DNA of 64,000 nucleotides from JAPHSX01 sp041554195 (GTDB lineage Bacteria; Pseudomonadota; Gammaproteobacteria; Thiohalomonadales; Thiohalomonadaceae). Location of the stretch: NCBI GenBank assembly GCA_041554195.1, contig JBFFMJ010000006.1, positions 124,001 to 188,000 on the forward strand. Direction: 5' to 3'. Of the stretch, positions 1 through 10,087 are shown piece after piece. Positions within the stretch are counted from its first letter, which is position 1; each line of letters starts with the position of its first letter. The notes beneath the pieces are model-generated. The model saw only the letters and a program-made list of their open reading frames with translations, was not told where the DNA came from and searched no databases. The position numbers and the translations under genes were made by a program.

Positions 1-846
1 CGCGCAGAGCGCCACTACCACCGTTATGACAAGGCGCTCTATTTTGACCGTGCCATTGTTACTGAACTGGACGAGGCACTTCTGGGGAATGATGAAGCGC
101 TGCAACAGTTTATTGAGCAGCTGAAAAAGAACCGCAAAAAAACAGCCTTCGCCATCGCCAGCGGTCGCGGCCTGAAATCGGTACTCACGCTGCTCAAGGT
201 CTACGCCATTCCGATGCCCGATGTATTGATCACGGCAATGGGTACCGAGATCTACTATGCCCCACGCCTGTCATTTGATATCGCCTGGAAACGCCATATC
301 GATCATCGCTGGAATACCGCGGCCATACACCGGCTACTCGACCCGCTACCGGGTCTGTCACTGCAACCACGCAATGAACAACAACCCTACAAGGTCAGCT
401 ACGATATTGATCATGATAAGGCCCCCTCGCTCGACGCTATTATTCGCCTGCTGCATCAGAATGATGAAACGGTGAGTACCTTTCTCTATCAGGATCGCCT
501 GCTCGACATTCTGCCCATTCGCGCCTCCAAGGGGCAGGCACTGCGCTACTTCTGTGAGCAGTGGGAGATCCCACTGGAGCGGGTACTGGTTGCCGGTGGC
601 ACCGCCGCCGAGGAGGACATGATGCGCGGCAATACCCTCGGCGCAGTGGTCTCCAGGCAGTACCACGATGAAATGACCCCGCTGGCCGATATCGACAGCA
701 TCTACTTTGCCAGCAGTAACTATGCCGCGGGTCTGCTGGAGGCGATCGATTATTACGACTTCTACGGGCAGTGCCGGCTCCCCGACAGTGAGCAGACGCT
801 GCGATCACCGTGCGAAGGGCCAGAGCATGAAAAAGAAACCCAGTGA
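1..846 (+). CDS. sps: Sucrose-phosphate synthase, C-terminal HAD-domain part (5' end outside window)
   Basis: The frame is open from base 1 to a TGA at 844-846, so the start and the glycosyltransferase half lie upstream. The visible 281 residues align along their length with the HAD (sucrose-phosphatase-like) tail of the complete synthase at 21576-23732, sharing for example SKGQALRY and DDMMRGNT-type blocks and the same EAIDYYDF-like end. In the complete copy HAD motif I is SDLDQS; here the equivalent is TELDEA (nt 61-78), so the nucleophilic Asp is Glu. Motif IV GGSGTDDD has become GGTAAEED. The domain should therefore have no phosphatase activity, as is common for the SPP-like tail of SPS. 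Whether the glycosyltransferase half is intact cannot be seen. It overlaps the next gene by 20 bp and is followed by a broken phosphatase gene, so this looks like an older, decaying sucrose cluster. Confidence 0.85.
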   Translation, partial: RAERHYHRYDKALYFDRAIVTELDEALLGNDEALQQFIEQLKKNRKKTAFAIASGRGLKSVLTLLKVYAIPMPDVLITAMGTEIYYAPRLSFDIAWKRHIDHRWNTAAIHRLLDPLPGLSLQPRNEQQPYKVSYDIDHDKAPSLDAIIRLLHQNDETVSTFLYQDRLLDILPIRASKGQALRYFCEQWEIPLERVLVAGGTAAEEDMMRGNTLGAVVSRQYHDEMTPLADIDSIYFASSNYAAGLLEAIDYYDFYGQCRLPDSEQTLRSPCEGPEHEKETQ

Positions 847-2086
847 GGGCTATGAGCAGGCACTGAAGTTGCTGCACCTCTGCTGCACCCCGGACGGTTT
901 CCTGGCTTCGATTACCGACAGCGCCAACTACCGCCGCATCTGGGCTCGCGATGGGGTGATCCTCTCACTGGCCGCGCTGCTGACAAAAGACCCGGAACTG
1001 GTTCACGGGGTACGCGCCACCCTCACCACCCTGGCACGCTACCAGGGCCCCCATGGCGAGATCCCCAGCAATGTCGACCCGCTGTTAGAACGGGTCAGCT
1101 TCGGCGGCACCAGTGGCCGGGTCGACTCCAACCTCTGGTTCATCATCGGTTGCGCCGAATACTACAAAGCCACCGGTGATCACGACTTTCTCGAAATGAT
1201 CCTGCCGCATATAGAGAAGGTGCGCTTCCTGCTCGGTGCCTGGGAGTTCAACAACCGCGGACTTATCTATGTTCCGCAGGCGGGAGACTGGGCCGATGAA
1301 TATATCCATACCGGCTATATCCTGTACGACCAGCTACTCTACCTGCAGGCACAGCGTTCCATCTGCTCCCTTCACGCTGAACTCTACGGCTCGGAAGATC
1401 ACACCCTGATCGAGCACCTCAGCCGCCTGCGCCACCTGATCCGTACCAACTACTGGTTCAACGGCTCCGTTGAACCCGTTCCCGATGACGCCTACCACCC
1501 GCTGATGTACCAACGTGGCTCCGAGGCGGCGGCAAAGAGTCTCGGCAAGTTCTGGCTCCCCTTCTTCTCCCCCTCCGGCTACGGCTACCGCTTCGACGCC
1601 TTCGCCAATGTGCTCGCCTCGATCTTTAACGTTGCCGATGAGCGACGTCGCGATATCGTCGACACTTATATTGAACAGAACCTGCTTGGCGATGACGGTG
1701 ATAACTTCGTGTTGCCCGCCTTCTGGCCGGTGATCAAGAACCAAGATGAAGACTGGAAACACCTGCAGCGCACCTTCTCCTTCTCCTTTCGCAACAATCC
1801 CTATGAATTCCAGAACGGGGGACGCTGGCCGATGATCACCGGCTTCTATGTCGCCGCCCTGGCCAAACGAGGCAAAACCGCACAGGCGAAAAAATTCTTG
1901 CAAGGCATCCACAAGGCCAATGCCTCAGAGGAGGACGGCAAGGCATGGTCCTTCCCGGAATTCATCCACGGCAAAACACTCACCCCCAGCGGCACCCTGC
2001 ATCAGGGCTGGAGCGCCGGGGCCGCAATCATCGCCGAACACACCCTCAGGGGCGAGCGGCTATTCAGGATCGAAGACCATGACTGA
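827..2086 (+). CDS. Six-hairpin glycosidase (amylo-alpha-1,6-glucosidase / invertase-like)
   Basis: Encodes 419 residues from ATG 827, which overlaps the end of the sps fragment by 20 bp; an upstream in-frame start at 707 would lie deep inside sps and is unlikely. The protein shows the alpha/alpha-toroid features of glycogen-debranching-type glucosidases and GH100 neutral invertases: WARDG near residues 39-43, GRVDSNLWFI near 97-106 and GDWADEY near 153-159, with acidic residues that could be catalytic. There is no signal peptide, so it is probably cytoplasmic. Its position between an SPS gene and an SPP remnant suggests that it cleaves sucrose or a related alpha-glucoside. The family is clear, the exact substrate is not. 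Confidence 0.7.
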   Translation: MKKKPSEGYEQALKLLHLCCTPDGFLASITDSANYRRIWARDGVILSLAALLTKDPELVHGVRATLTTLARYQGPHGEIPSNVDPLLERVSFGGTSGRVDSNLWFIIGCAEYYKATGDHDFLEMILPHIEKVRFLLGAWEFNNRGLIYVPQAGDWADEYIHTGYILYDQLLYLQAQRSICSLHAELYGSEDHTLIEHLSRLRHLIRTNYWFNGSVEPVPDDAYHPLMYQRGSEAAAKSLGKFWLPFFSPSGYGYRFDAFANVLASIFNVADERRRDIVDTYIEQNLLGDDGDNFVLPAFWPVIKNQDEDWKHLQRTFSFSFRNNPYEFQNGGRWPMITGFYVAALAKRGKTAQAKKFLQGIHKANASEEDGKAWSFPEFIHGKTLTPSGTLHQGWSAGAAIIAEHTLRGERLFRIEDHD

Positions 2087-2443
2087 ACCACTATCGACGA
2101 CAACGAACACATCGGCCTGCTCGACCTGCTCCCCGGCAGCGCCACCAAAGTCCACGCCATAGAATTTTTAATGCAACAGATGAAATTCACAGCCAGGCGG
2201 TCTATGCCGGGGACAGTGGTAACGACCTACCCGTGCTCATCAGCCCTATCAACTCGGTGCTGGTTGCCAATGCGCGCGACGATGTCCGTAGCGAAGCCCT
2301 CTCACAGGCAAAAAAAACACAACGAAAACACGCTCTATTTTGCCACCGGGATGGGGCTCGGTATGAACGGCAACTACACTGCAGGAATACTTGAAGGGGT
2401 CATCCATTACCTGCCAGAGATGGCGCAAACAATTCAGGCATAA
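2087..2443 (+). pseudogene. spp: Sucrose-phosphate phosphatase remnant, frameshifted and N-terminally deleted
   Basis: After the TGA of the glycosidase the same frame continues with HIGLLDLLPGSATKVHAIEF (from about 2105), matching GIGLLDILPARASKYHALEA of the intact phosphatase at 23725-24591. Homology then shifts to another frame (from about 2197: VYAGDSGNDLPVL, equal to the VFCGDSGNDIEVL block). It returns to the first frame around an eight-A run at 2310-2317 (LYFATG...GMNGNYTAGILEGVIHY). The first roughly 170 residues, including the DLDRT nucleophile motif, are missing; only about 110 residues of homology are left. An ATG at 2079 overlapping the previous stop may be the old start codon. Two frameshifts plus a deletion make this a pseudogene rather than a sequencing slip. 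Confidence 0.85.
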
Positions 2444-2510
2444 CGACGGCACAGAAAGGTATCGGCTAACCCGCGCTCCGCCCCACACCGCCTAGACTCA
2501 TGATACGTTT

Positions 2511-3077
2511 CTAACCCACAATGTGGTGCTTACCGATCAAGTACACCGTACTTGCTTGCGGCCCATCATCCCCTTGTGACTCATCAAAGCGTACCTCAAA
2601 ACCAATATCCAATTTATCGAAATCGGCATTCACCACACTGTTGCGATGAAAGTAGATGTCGCGACCATCGGCCGTATCGATGCGACCATAATTCTCATAG
2701 GGAACCAGTAACGAAATACGACCGTGGGCGGGTATCTCGTGGCTCTTCACCTCCTTGCGAAGATGCTGACCATAGGCCTCCAGCTGCCGCCTCATGCTGT
2801 CAAAGGCGTCACGAATCACCACATAGACATCCTCATGGGCATGATTCACCCCCGGCTCCCGACTGACTACCAGCTCTTTTCCCGGTACCGTCACATCAAT
2901 ACTGACATGGAAGATATTCCCCTGGTTTTGGCTCTTATGACTCTGCTCCACCACCACCCGGCAACTCATAATATGGTCAAAAACCTGATTCAGTTTCTCC
3001 GCCTTCTCTCTGATATCCGCCTCTACGGCCTCAGAGGTATCCATGTGACGAAAGGTAATTTGAAGTGGCAATTGCAT
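2511..3077 (-). CDS. Ribosome hibernation factor (HPF/YfiA domain) fused to a cold-shock domain
   Basis: 188 residues. Residues 1-110 fit the HPF/RaiA fold: LQITFRHMDTSEAVEADIRE at the start, then an acidic/amphipathic helix and VVIRDAFDSMRRQLEAY near the end of the domain. The C-terminal 70 residues read as an OB-fold cold-shock domain (GRISLLVPYENYGRIDT, DIYFHRNSVV near 138-150, GFEVRFDESQGDDGPQAS). HPF binds the 30S decoding region and inactivates ribosomes; the added domain is predicted to bind RNA. It is preceded by GGGGAGA 8 bases before the ATG. It stands alone on the minus strand with a long leader holding two hairpins. This differs from long HPF of other bacteria, whose tail is a dimerisation domain. 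Confidence 0.88.
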   Translation of the reverse strand: MQLPLQITFRHMDTSEAVEADIREKAEKLNQVFDHIMSCRVVVEQSHKSQNQGNIFHVSIDVTVPGKELVVSREPGVNHAHEDVYVVIRDAFDSMRRQLEAYGQHLRKEVKSHEIPAHGRISLLVPYENYGRIDTADGRDIYFHRNSVVNADFDKLDIGFEVRFDESQGDDGPQASTVYLIGKHHIVG

Positions 3078-3483
3078 TGTTCTTCTCTCCCCTGTATTCA
3101 GTCCCGGCTAATTAGTGCGTTTCAAAAGGCTTATTGCGGGTGGCAAATTTCACCCCGCCATCACCAAGGTGTGATGGCTCCTGGAATCGTTCAATGAGTC
3201 TGCAAGTAGCGCATTTAAACCGCGCATCATTGATGCAGAAACGGTAATTGATCGTAAATGTAGAGTGCAATATATTGATTTCATAGTTCTTCCTGAAAAC
3301 GTCGGCTTTTCCTGTATAAACAAAAACATGTAGCGCGTGCTGAACCCACTTAATTTAACCATAGGTTACGCGGACATCTTTTTAAAGAACGATGGGGCAA
3401 ACGTTTGTGATATGCGCCATCATCTACCCTATAGCTTGGGCCATTAAAAACCTGCGATTGGCATAACCAGAGGGGAGTTGCCG
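3078..3483. other. Intergenic region with two adjacent hairpins in the hpf leader
   Basis: A 400-bp gap between divergent genes. Two inverted repeats lie side by side: GCGGGTG (3137-3143) against CACCCCGC (3151-3158, one extra C), and GCCATCAC (3157-3164) against GTGATGGC (3171-3178). They overlap by two bases, so they could be alternative structures, read on the minus strand ahead of the hibernation-factor gene. From about 3178 to 3331 a plus frame without stops but without a start codon reads like protein (ending in PENVGFSCINKNM); it may be a gene scrap. A good Shine-Dalgarno (GAGGGGAG, 3470-3477) precedes ATG 3484. No RNA gene is recognised. Confidence 0.45.
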
Positions 3484-4833
3484 ATGTCTCATCAAGTAAA
3501 AGCCACTCGTATTGTGATCATGGGGGCGGCCGGGCGTGACTTTCACAACTTCAATACGGTCTATCGTGACAACCCTGCCTACCAGGTGGTCGCCTTTACC
3601 GCCACCCAGATCCCGGAGATCGCCGGGCGGCGCTACCCCCCCTCGCTGGCCGGAAGCCTCTACCCGGAGGGGATCCCCATTATCGATGAGAGTGAACTGG
3701 AGACACTGTGCCGTGAAGAGAAGATCGATCAGGCCGTCTTCTCCTACAGTGACGTCCCCCATTCGCTGGTGATGCACAAGGCCTCTATCGTGCTGGCGGC
3801 GGGGGCCGATTTTATGCTGCTCGGCCCCGAGCGCACCATGCTCCAGGCGAAGGTACCGGTGATCGCCGTCTGTGCGGTGAGAACCGGCTGCGGCAAGTCA
3901 CAGACCACCCGCTGGCTGGCCCAGCGACTGAAGCAGCATGGCCTTAAGGTCGCGGTGATCCGCCACCCGATGCCCTATGGAGACCTCGAGCGCCAGGCGG
4001 TGCAGCGCTTCGCCACCCTCGCCGACCTCAAGGCCGCCGACTGTACCATCGAGGAGCGGGAGGAGTACGAGCCCCATCTGGCGCTCGGCAGCGTGGTCTA
4101 CACCGGTGTCGACTATGCCCGCATCATGGCACTGGCCGAGGAGGAGTCCGACATCCTCCTGTGGGATGGCGGCAACAATGACTTCGCCTTTATCCGCCCC
4201 GACCTCCATATTGTGCTGGTGGATCCGCTGCGCCCCGGCCATGAGACCACCCACCACCCCGGCGAGGCGGTACTGCGCATGGCCGACATCGTGCTGGTGG
4301 CCAAGACCAACTCCGCCTCCGATGCCGATATCCAGCGGGTCACGGAAAGTGCCTGCCAGATCAATCCCACGGCAACCGTGGTGCGTGCGGCCTCACCGGT
4401 ACGGCTGGATGATGAAGAAGCGGTACGGGGAAAACGGGTACTGGTGGTGGAGGACGGACCAAGCATTACCCACGGCGGCATGGCCTACGGTGCCGGTTTC
4501 GTTGCCGCCACACAGGCGCAGGCCGCGGAGATCATCGACCCTCGTAATGATGCCGTCGGTGAGATCAGCGCTGTCTACGCCAGCTACCCGCATATCGGCG
4601 CGGTGCTCCCGGCGGTGGGTTACCACCCCTCACAGCTACAGGCGCTCCAGCAGACGATCAATGCCAGTGCTGCCGATGTGGTGGTCTCGGCCACGCCGTG
4701 TGACCTCGGCGCGTTGATTGCCATTAACAAACCCATCGTGCGCGCCCGTTATGACTTTGCCGAGGTGGGTGAGCCGGGGCTCGGGACTCTGATTGAGCAA
4801 TTTCTGCAGCCGCGGTACATCAGCAAGGGTTGA
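3484..4833 (+). CDS. Cyclic 2,3-diphosphoglycerate synthetase-like P-loop protein
   Basis: 449 residues from ATG 3484, chosen because GAGGGGAG sits just upstream; a TTG at 3478 overlaps that ribosome binding site. The protein has the pattern of the cPGS family first described in methanogens: an N-terminal nucleotide-binding-like part (IVIMGAAGRDFHNFN, 10-24), a P-loop AVRTGCGKSQTT (131-142), and WDGGNNDF-type and HPGEAVLRMAD blocks. Archaeal cPGS makes the thermoprotectant cyclic 2,3-DPG from 2,3-DPG with ATP. In bacteria the family is widespread and its substrate is unproven. It converges with carbamate kinase, 3 bp between stops, so the two share a 3' boundary. The family assignment is firm; the reaction is inferred. 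Confidence 0.8.
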   Translation: MSHQVKATRIVIMGAAGRDFHNFNTVYRDNPAYQVVAFTATQIPEIAGRRYPPSLAGSLYPEGIPIIDESELETLCREEKIDQAVFSYSDVPHSLVMHKASIVLAAGADFMLLGPERTMLQAKVPVIAVCAVRTGCGKSQTTRWLAQRLKQHGLKVAVIRHPMPYGDLERQAVQRFATLADLKAADCTIEEREEYEPHLALGSVVYTGVDYARIMALAEEESDILLWDGGNNDFAFIRPDLHIVLVDPLRPGHETTHHPGEAVLRMADIVLVAKTNSASDADIQRVTESACQINPTATVVRAASPVRLDDEEAVRGKRVLVVEDGPSITHGGMAYGAGFVAATQAQAAEIIDPRNDAVGEISAVYASYPHIGAVLPAVGYHPSQLQALQQTINASAADVVVSATPCDLGALIAINKPIVRARYDFAEVGEPGLGTLIEQFLQPRYISKG

Positions 4834-4836
4834 ACT

Positions 4837-5769
4837 CTACCCCCACCACTGCACCCCATCGCAATCAGCGCTGATCACCGTACCCGCCTCGCCGTGCAGA
4901 AGCGCCGCGGCATCCTTCAGCGAGCCGATGGCGGCAATGCCCCCCCTCTGCTCGACAAACTCACAGGCCGCCTGCACCTTCGGCCCCATCGAGCCGGCGG
5001 CAAAGGTATATTCCGCCATCTGCGCGGGGGAGATGCGGCGGATCGCCAGCGCGTCACTCCCGCCCCAGTCGCGGTAGACCGCCTCGATGTCGGTAAGCAG
5101 CAGCAGGGCGTCTGCCTTCAGCTCGCGTGCCAGCAGCGCACTTGCCATATCCTTATCGATCACCGCCTCAACGCCCGTGAGGCTGCCATCCTCGCGGCAC
5201 ACCACGGGGATGCCACCACCACCGGCACAGATCACGATCACCCCCCGGCTCACCAGCATCTCAATCACACCCAGCTCAAAGATCCGTTGCGGACGTGGCG
5301 AGGGCACCACACGGCGATACCCCTCGCCATCCGGCGCAATGCTCCACCCCTTCTGCTGCGCCAGCCGTTGCACCTCAGACTCACTGTAAAGCGGGCCGAT
5401 GGGCTTGGAGGGGTGACTAAAGGCGGGGTCGGAGGGCTCCACCTCGATCTGCGTCAGCAGGGTGGCCAACTGGCGATCCACAGGGAGCAGGTTTCCCATC
5501 TCCTGTTCGATCAAATAACCGATCATCCCCTCGGTCTCGGCATCGAGCACATCCAGGGGATAGGCCTCATCGGCCCGGTAGGCGGCCCCCTGCAGTGCCA
5601 ACAAGCCTACCTGCGGGCCGTTGCCATGCGAGATCACCAGCTGATGCTCACGGGCCAGCGGTGCCAGTGCCTCGGCGGCGACCCGCACATTCTGCCGCTG
5701 CTGTGTCGCGGTCAGCGGCTCACCACGTCGCAACAGGGCATTCCCCCCCAGGGCCACAACAAGTCGCAT
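4837..5769 (-). CDS. arcC: Carbamate kinase
   Basis: 310 residues, the usual length. Shows the amino-acid-kinase signatures VVALGGNALL (4-13), SHGNGPQVGLL (48-58), CAGGGGIPVV and VIDKDMASALLA. The enzyme interconverts carbamoyl phosphate plus ADP with carbamate plus ATP, the last, ATP-yielding step of the arginine deiminase route or of purine/allantoin breakdown. Its ATG overlaps the stop of alanine racemase by one base (TGATG), so it is translationally coupled as the last gene of the minus-strand group that starts with the MacA-like adaptor or with alr. No arginine deiminase or ornithine carbamoyltransferase gene is seen, so its carbamoyl-phosphate source lies elsewhere. Confidence 0.93.
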   Translation of the reverse strand: MRLVVALGGNALLRRGEPLTATQQRQNVRVAAEALAPLAREHQLVISHGNGPQVGLLALQGAAYRADEAYPLDVLDAETEGMIGYLIEQEMGNLLPVDRQLATLLTQIEVEPSDPAFSHPSKPIGPLYSESEVQRLAQQKGWSIAPDGEGYRRVVPSPRPQRIFELGVIEMLVSRGVIVICAGGGGIPVVCREDGSLTGVEAVIDKDMASALLARELKADALLLLTDIEAVYRDWGGSDALAIRRISPAQMAEYTFAAGSMGPKVQAACEFVEQRGGIAAIGSLKDAAALLHGEAGTVISADCDGVQWWG

Positions 5770-6902
5770 CAGTTCACTCCCCCTGTGATGGCGCGCCGCG
5801 GCACCCGTGCCGCGATCGCGCTCACCACCTCATAATTAATCGTACCGAGTTTGTGTGCCAGCTCATCGGCGCTCACCTCCTCCCCACCCTGGCGTCCGAT
5901 GATCATCACCTCGTCGCCCAGTGCCACCTGCCCCCTCAGCGCCGTCACATCAAGCAGGCTCTGATCCATGGTGATCCGTCCCACCTGGGAGCAGCGTCGT
6001 CCGCCCACCAGCATCTCCATATCGCTGGAGAGATTACGGTGCAGGCCATCGCCATAACCTACCGGCACGGTGGCGATCAGCGAGGGGCGCTGGGTGTGGT
6101 AGCTGTGGCCGTAGCTCAGTCCGGTCCCCGCAGGCACCTCCTTGAGAAAGGTCACCCGGCTCCGCCACTCCAGCACCGGCTTCAGTTCTGCGACATGCGG
6201 ATTAAGGATCGAGCCGGAGGGGGCCAGACCGTAGATGGCGATGCCGGGACGCACCGCATCGAAATGGGACGACGGCAGGTCAAAGATAGCGGCACTATTG
6301 GCCATGTGGCACACCTCAACACCAAACGTCTGCGCCGCACTAATCGCCTTGCCAAACAGCCGGATCTCCTCATGGGAGAGCCGCTTATCGGCCTCGTCGG
6401 CACAGGGAAAGTGGCTCATCAGGCCGCGCACCCGCACCCTCGGCAATGCATGGCACTGCGCAAGAAAGGCCGCCACCGCCGCAGGGGGGATCCCCACGCG
6501 CCCCATGCCGGTATCTACCATCAGGTGCAGCGCCACCTCCCTGCCCTGCGCAACCGCCTCGCGCGACAGGGCCTGCACCATCTCCAGGGTGCAGACGGCA
6601 GGCTCGCACCCGTAGGCGACGATCGCCGCACTCTGCTCAGGCAGGGCAGCCGAGAGCAGCAGAAAATTCGCCTCGATACCGGCGTCGATAAGCGCTGCCG
6701 CCTCACTCACCTGGGCCACACAGAGGGTGTCATAACCGAGCGCAAGCAGATGGCGGGCGACAATCGCTGCATCGTGCCCGTAGCCATTGGCCTTAATCGC
6801 CGGCCACATCGGCCGCCCGCCCGCCAGCTCCTGCAGCAGTCGCAGGTTGTGTGAGAGATGGTCAAGATGCATGACCGCGTGGGTAAGATGCTCTATCTGC
6901 AT
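5769..6902 (-). CDS. alr: Alanine racemase
   Basis: 377 residues, typical length. PLP-binding lysine in AIKANGYGHD (K37), the fold type III barrel, and the GLSYGHSY block that carries the opposing catalytic tyrosine in the second domain. Converts L- to D-alanine for peptidoglycan; it is cytoplasmic. It is coupled to arcC through a one-base stop/start overlap and follows the efflux permease by 92 bp on the same strand. Two further PLP barrel racemases of a different (ornithine racemase) branch lie at 15815-16927 and 29948-31036; this one is the canonical Alr with the C-terminal beta domain. Confidence 0.93.
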   Translation of the reverse strand: MQIEHLTHAVMHLDHLSHNLRLLQELAGGRPMWPAIKANGYGHDAAIVARHLLALGYDTLCVAQVSEAAALIDAGIEANFLLLSAALPEQSAAIVAYGCEPAVCTLEMVQALSREAVAQGREVALHLMVDTGMGRVGIPPAAVAAFLAQCHALPRVRVRGLMSHFPCADEADKRLSHEEIRLFGKAISAAQTFGVEVCHMANSAAIFDLPSSHFDAVRPGIAIYGLAPSGSILNPHVAELKPVLEWRSRVTFLKEVPAGTGLSYGHSYHTQRPSLIATVPVGYGDGLHRNLSSDMEMLVGGRRCSQVGRITMDQSLLDVTALRGQVALGDEVMIIGRQGGEEVSADELAHKLGTINYEVVSAIAARVPRRAITGGVN

Positions 6903-6994
6903 ACTGAATTATCGATGCAGGTGAAGCGTTTCCCGTTCACGACGAGACCGCCAGAGAATATCCCATCCCAGCCATGAAGGTGTAAAAGAAGTCG

Positions 6995-8205
<1,211 letters not shown>

Positions 8206-8209
<4 letters not shown>

Positions 8210-8889
8210 GCCTGTGGCTCCAGTCTGCCATCGCGCAAGAACAGCCGTCTCTGAGCATGCTCGGCCACCTCCTGCTCGTGGGTGATCAGTATGATCGTCA
8301 GGCCGTCCTGACGGTTCAGCTCATCGAGAAGGCTCATAATCTCCGCGCTGGTAGCGGTATCGACATTGCCGGTGGGTTCATCGGCCAGCAGTAGCGAGGG
8401 GTGCGTGACCAGGGCCCGGGCGATGGCGACCCGCTGTGCCTGACCGCCGGAGAGCTGGTTGGGCAGGTGATGCAGGCGCTCGCCCAGCCCCATGCGTTGC
8501 AACGCCTCGCGTGCCCTCTGCCGGCGTTCTGCCTTGCCAACGCCGGCATAGATCAGAGGCGTCTCCACATTCTCCAGCGCGCTGGTACGCGGCAGCAGAT
8601 TGAAGTTCTGGAACACAAAGCCAATCTCGCGGTTGCGCAGTCTCGCCAACTCGTCGCGACTCATGCCGGTCACATCCCGGTCATGCATCAGGTAGTCGCC
8701 GGCATCCGGCAGGTCAAGGCAACCGAGGATGTGCATCAGGGTCGATTTGCCCGAACCAGAGGGTCCCATAATGGCGACAAACTCCCCCGCCTCCACCGTA
8801 AGGTCGATACCGCGCAACGCCTGGATCGTCACCCCATCGAGTACGTAGGACTTGTGCAGCGCGCTGATCTTAAGCAGGGGCCCGGACAT
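8206..8889 (-). CDS. ABC transporter ATPase, MacB/LolD type
   Basis: 227 residues, a single nucleotide-binding domain. Walker A GPSGSGKST (about 42-50), Q-loop FVFQNFNLLPRTSA, signature LSGGQAQRVAIARAL, Walker B LLLADEPTG, switch His in LITHEQEVAEHA. This is the LolD/MacB subfamily that powers FtsX-like mechanotransmission permeases. It lies between the adaptor (4 bp gap) and the permease (4 bp overlap). Confidence 0.94.
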
Positions 8890-8893
8890 GGGC

Positions 8894-10087
8894 TCAGAAC
8901 AGGCTCAGGCCAAAGCGGCGTCGATGCTCTCTATCCTCACGCTTCAGTGGCACCGCGATGCTCATCGCTTCACTCAGACCCGGGCCGCTCACCTCCGTCA
9001 TCGTCTCGCCGAGAATACCGGTATCGACGGTGATCGGGATTAGGCTATCACCTTCCACCTGCCAGAGGATCGACTGGCCGGGCTTAAGCGCCTTGCGCAA
9101 CCGCTCAAGTTCATTTTGTGGCAACGACGGCACATAGCGCAGCGCCGCATTGGGAACGGTGAGCACCTGTTGATGACTCGCCACCTCGATAGCGATGGTG
9201 GCTGTCATCCCCGGCTTAAGCGCCAGGTCCGCATTATCCACATGGATGATGCAGTTGTATTTGACTACCCCGGCATCAACCCTGGGCTCCAGCCGCACCT
9301 GGGCGACGCGCCCCTGAAACTGGCGATGCGGATAGGCGAAGACGGTGAAACTGACGGCCTGCCCCTTCTTAACCTTACCGATAAAGGCCTCATCCACATC
9401 AGCCTCTACCTGCATGCGGGTCAGGTCGTTGGCGATCTTGAACAGGGTGGGAGCCTGCAGACTGGCGGCCACCGTCTGGCCCATATCAACGTCCCGGGAG
9501 ATGACCACGCCATCGATAGGCGCATAGATGGTGGTGTAATCGAGGTTAACCTGTTCGCGCTGCAGTGCCGCCAGGGCCTCAGCGACACTGGCCGCCTTTA
9601 CCTGGTGCTCTACCTGTGCAGACTGGTAGGCGAAACGTGCTGTCTCCACAACACTCTCGGCCACCAGCTTCTTTTGATAGACGCCGGTTTGACGATCGTA
9701 TTCACGCTTGGCATCCACCACACTGAGCCACGCCTTGTCACGGGCAGCCTCGGCGCTCTTCAGTTTGGCCTGCGCCTCCGCCAGCCTGGCCTTGAAAATA
9801 GCCGGGTCGATCTGTGCGATAACCTGCCCCTGCGTTACCTCATCGTTGAAATCGGCGAACAGGTGCTGAATGGTTCCCGAGACCTGGCTGCCCACCTGCA
9901 CTGTGTTGACCGGATTAAGAGAGCCGGTGGACGAAACCAGGTCGCTGATATCGCTGCGACGCACCTTGTCCTGACTGTGCGTCAGCGTCTGGATCGTGTC
10001 GGGTTCACGCAACAGATACCAGCCACCACCGATGAGGGCAGAAAGCAGAAGGATGCCGCTCAGCAGTATGGTTGTCTGACGAGTCAT
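8894..10087 (-). CDS. MacA-like periplasmic adaptor (membrane fusion protein)
   Basis: 397 residues. One N-terminal membrane anchor (ILLSGILLLSALIGGGWYLL, 7-26), a barrel-sandwich half-motif (GSQVSGTIQHLFADFNDEVT), a long coiled coil (about 100-180, repeated A, K, E and Q), the second lipoyl half (IYAPIDGVVISRDVDMGQTV) and beta-barrel/MP domains. GGAGG lies five bases upstream of ATG 10087. It is the first gene of the exporter operon: adaptor, ATPase, permease, and perhaps alr and arcC. Confidence 0.92.
   Translation of the reverse strand: MTRQTTILLSGILLLSALIGGGWYLLREPDTIQTLTHSQDKVRRSDISDLVSSTGSLNPVNTVQVGSQVSGTIQHLFADFNDEVTQGQVIAQIDPAIFKARLAEAQAKLKSAEAARDKAWLSVVDAKREYDRQTGVYQKKLVAESVVETARFAYQSAQVEHQVKAASVAEALAALQREQVNLDYTTIYAPIDGVVISRDVDMGQTVAASLQAPTLFKIANDLTRMQVEADVDEAFIGKVKKGQAVSFTVFAYPHRQFQGRVAQVRLEPRVDAGVVKYNCIIHVDNADLALKPGMTATIAIEVASHQQVLTVPNAALRYVPSLPQNELERLRKALKPGQSILWQVEGDSLIPITVDTGILGETMTEVSGPGLSEAMSIAVPLKREDREHRRRFGLSLF

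Noticed and set aside
5595..6854. 419-codon plus-strand frame opposite alr and arcC
   Set aside because: Antisense to two well-defined enzymes, His/Pro/Arg-rich and without family pattern.
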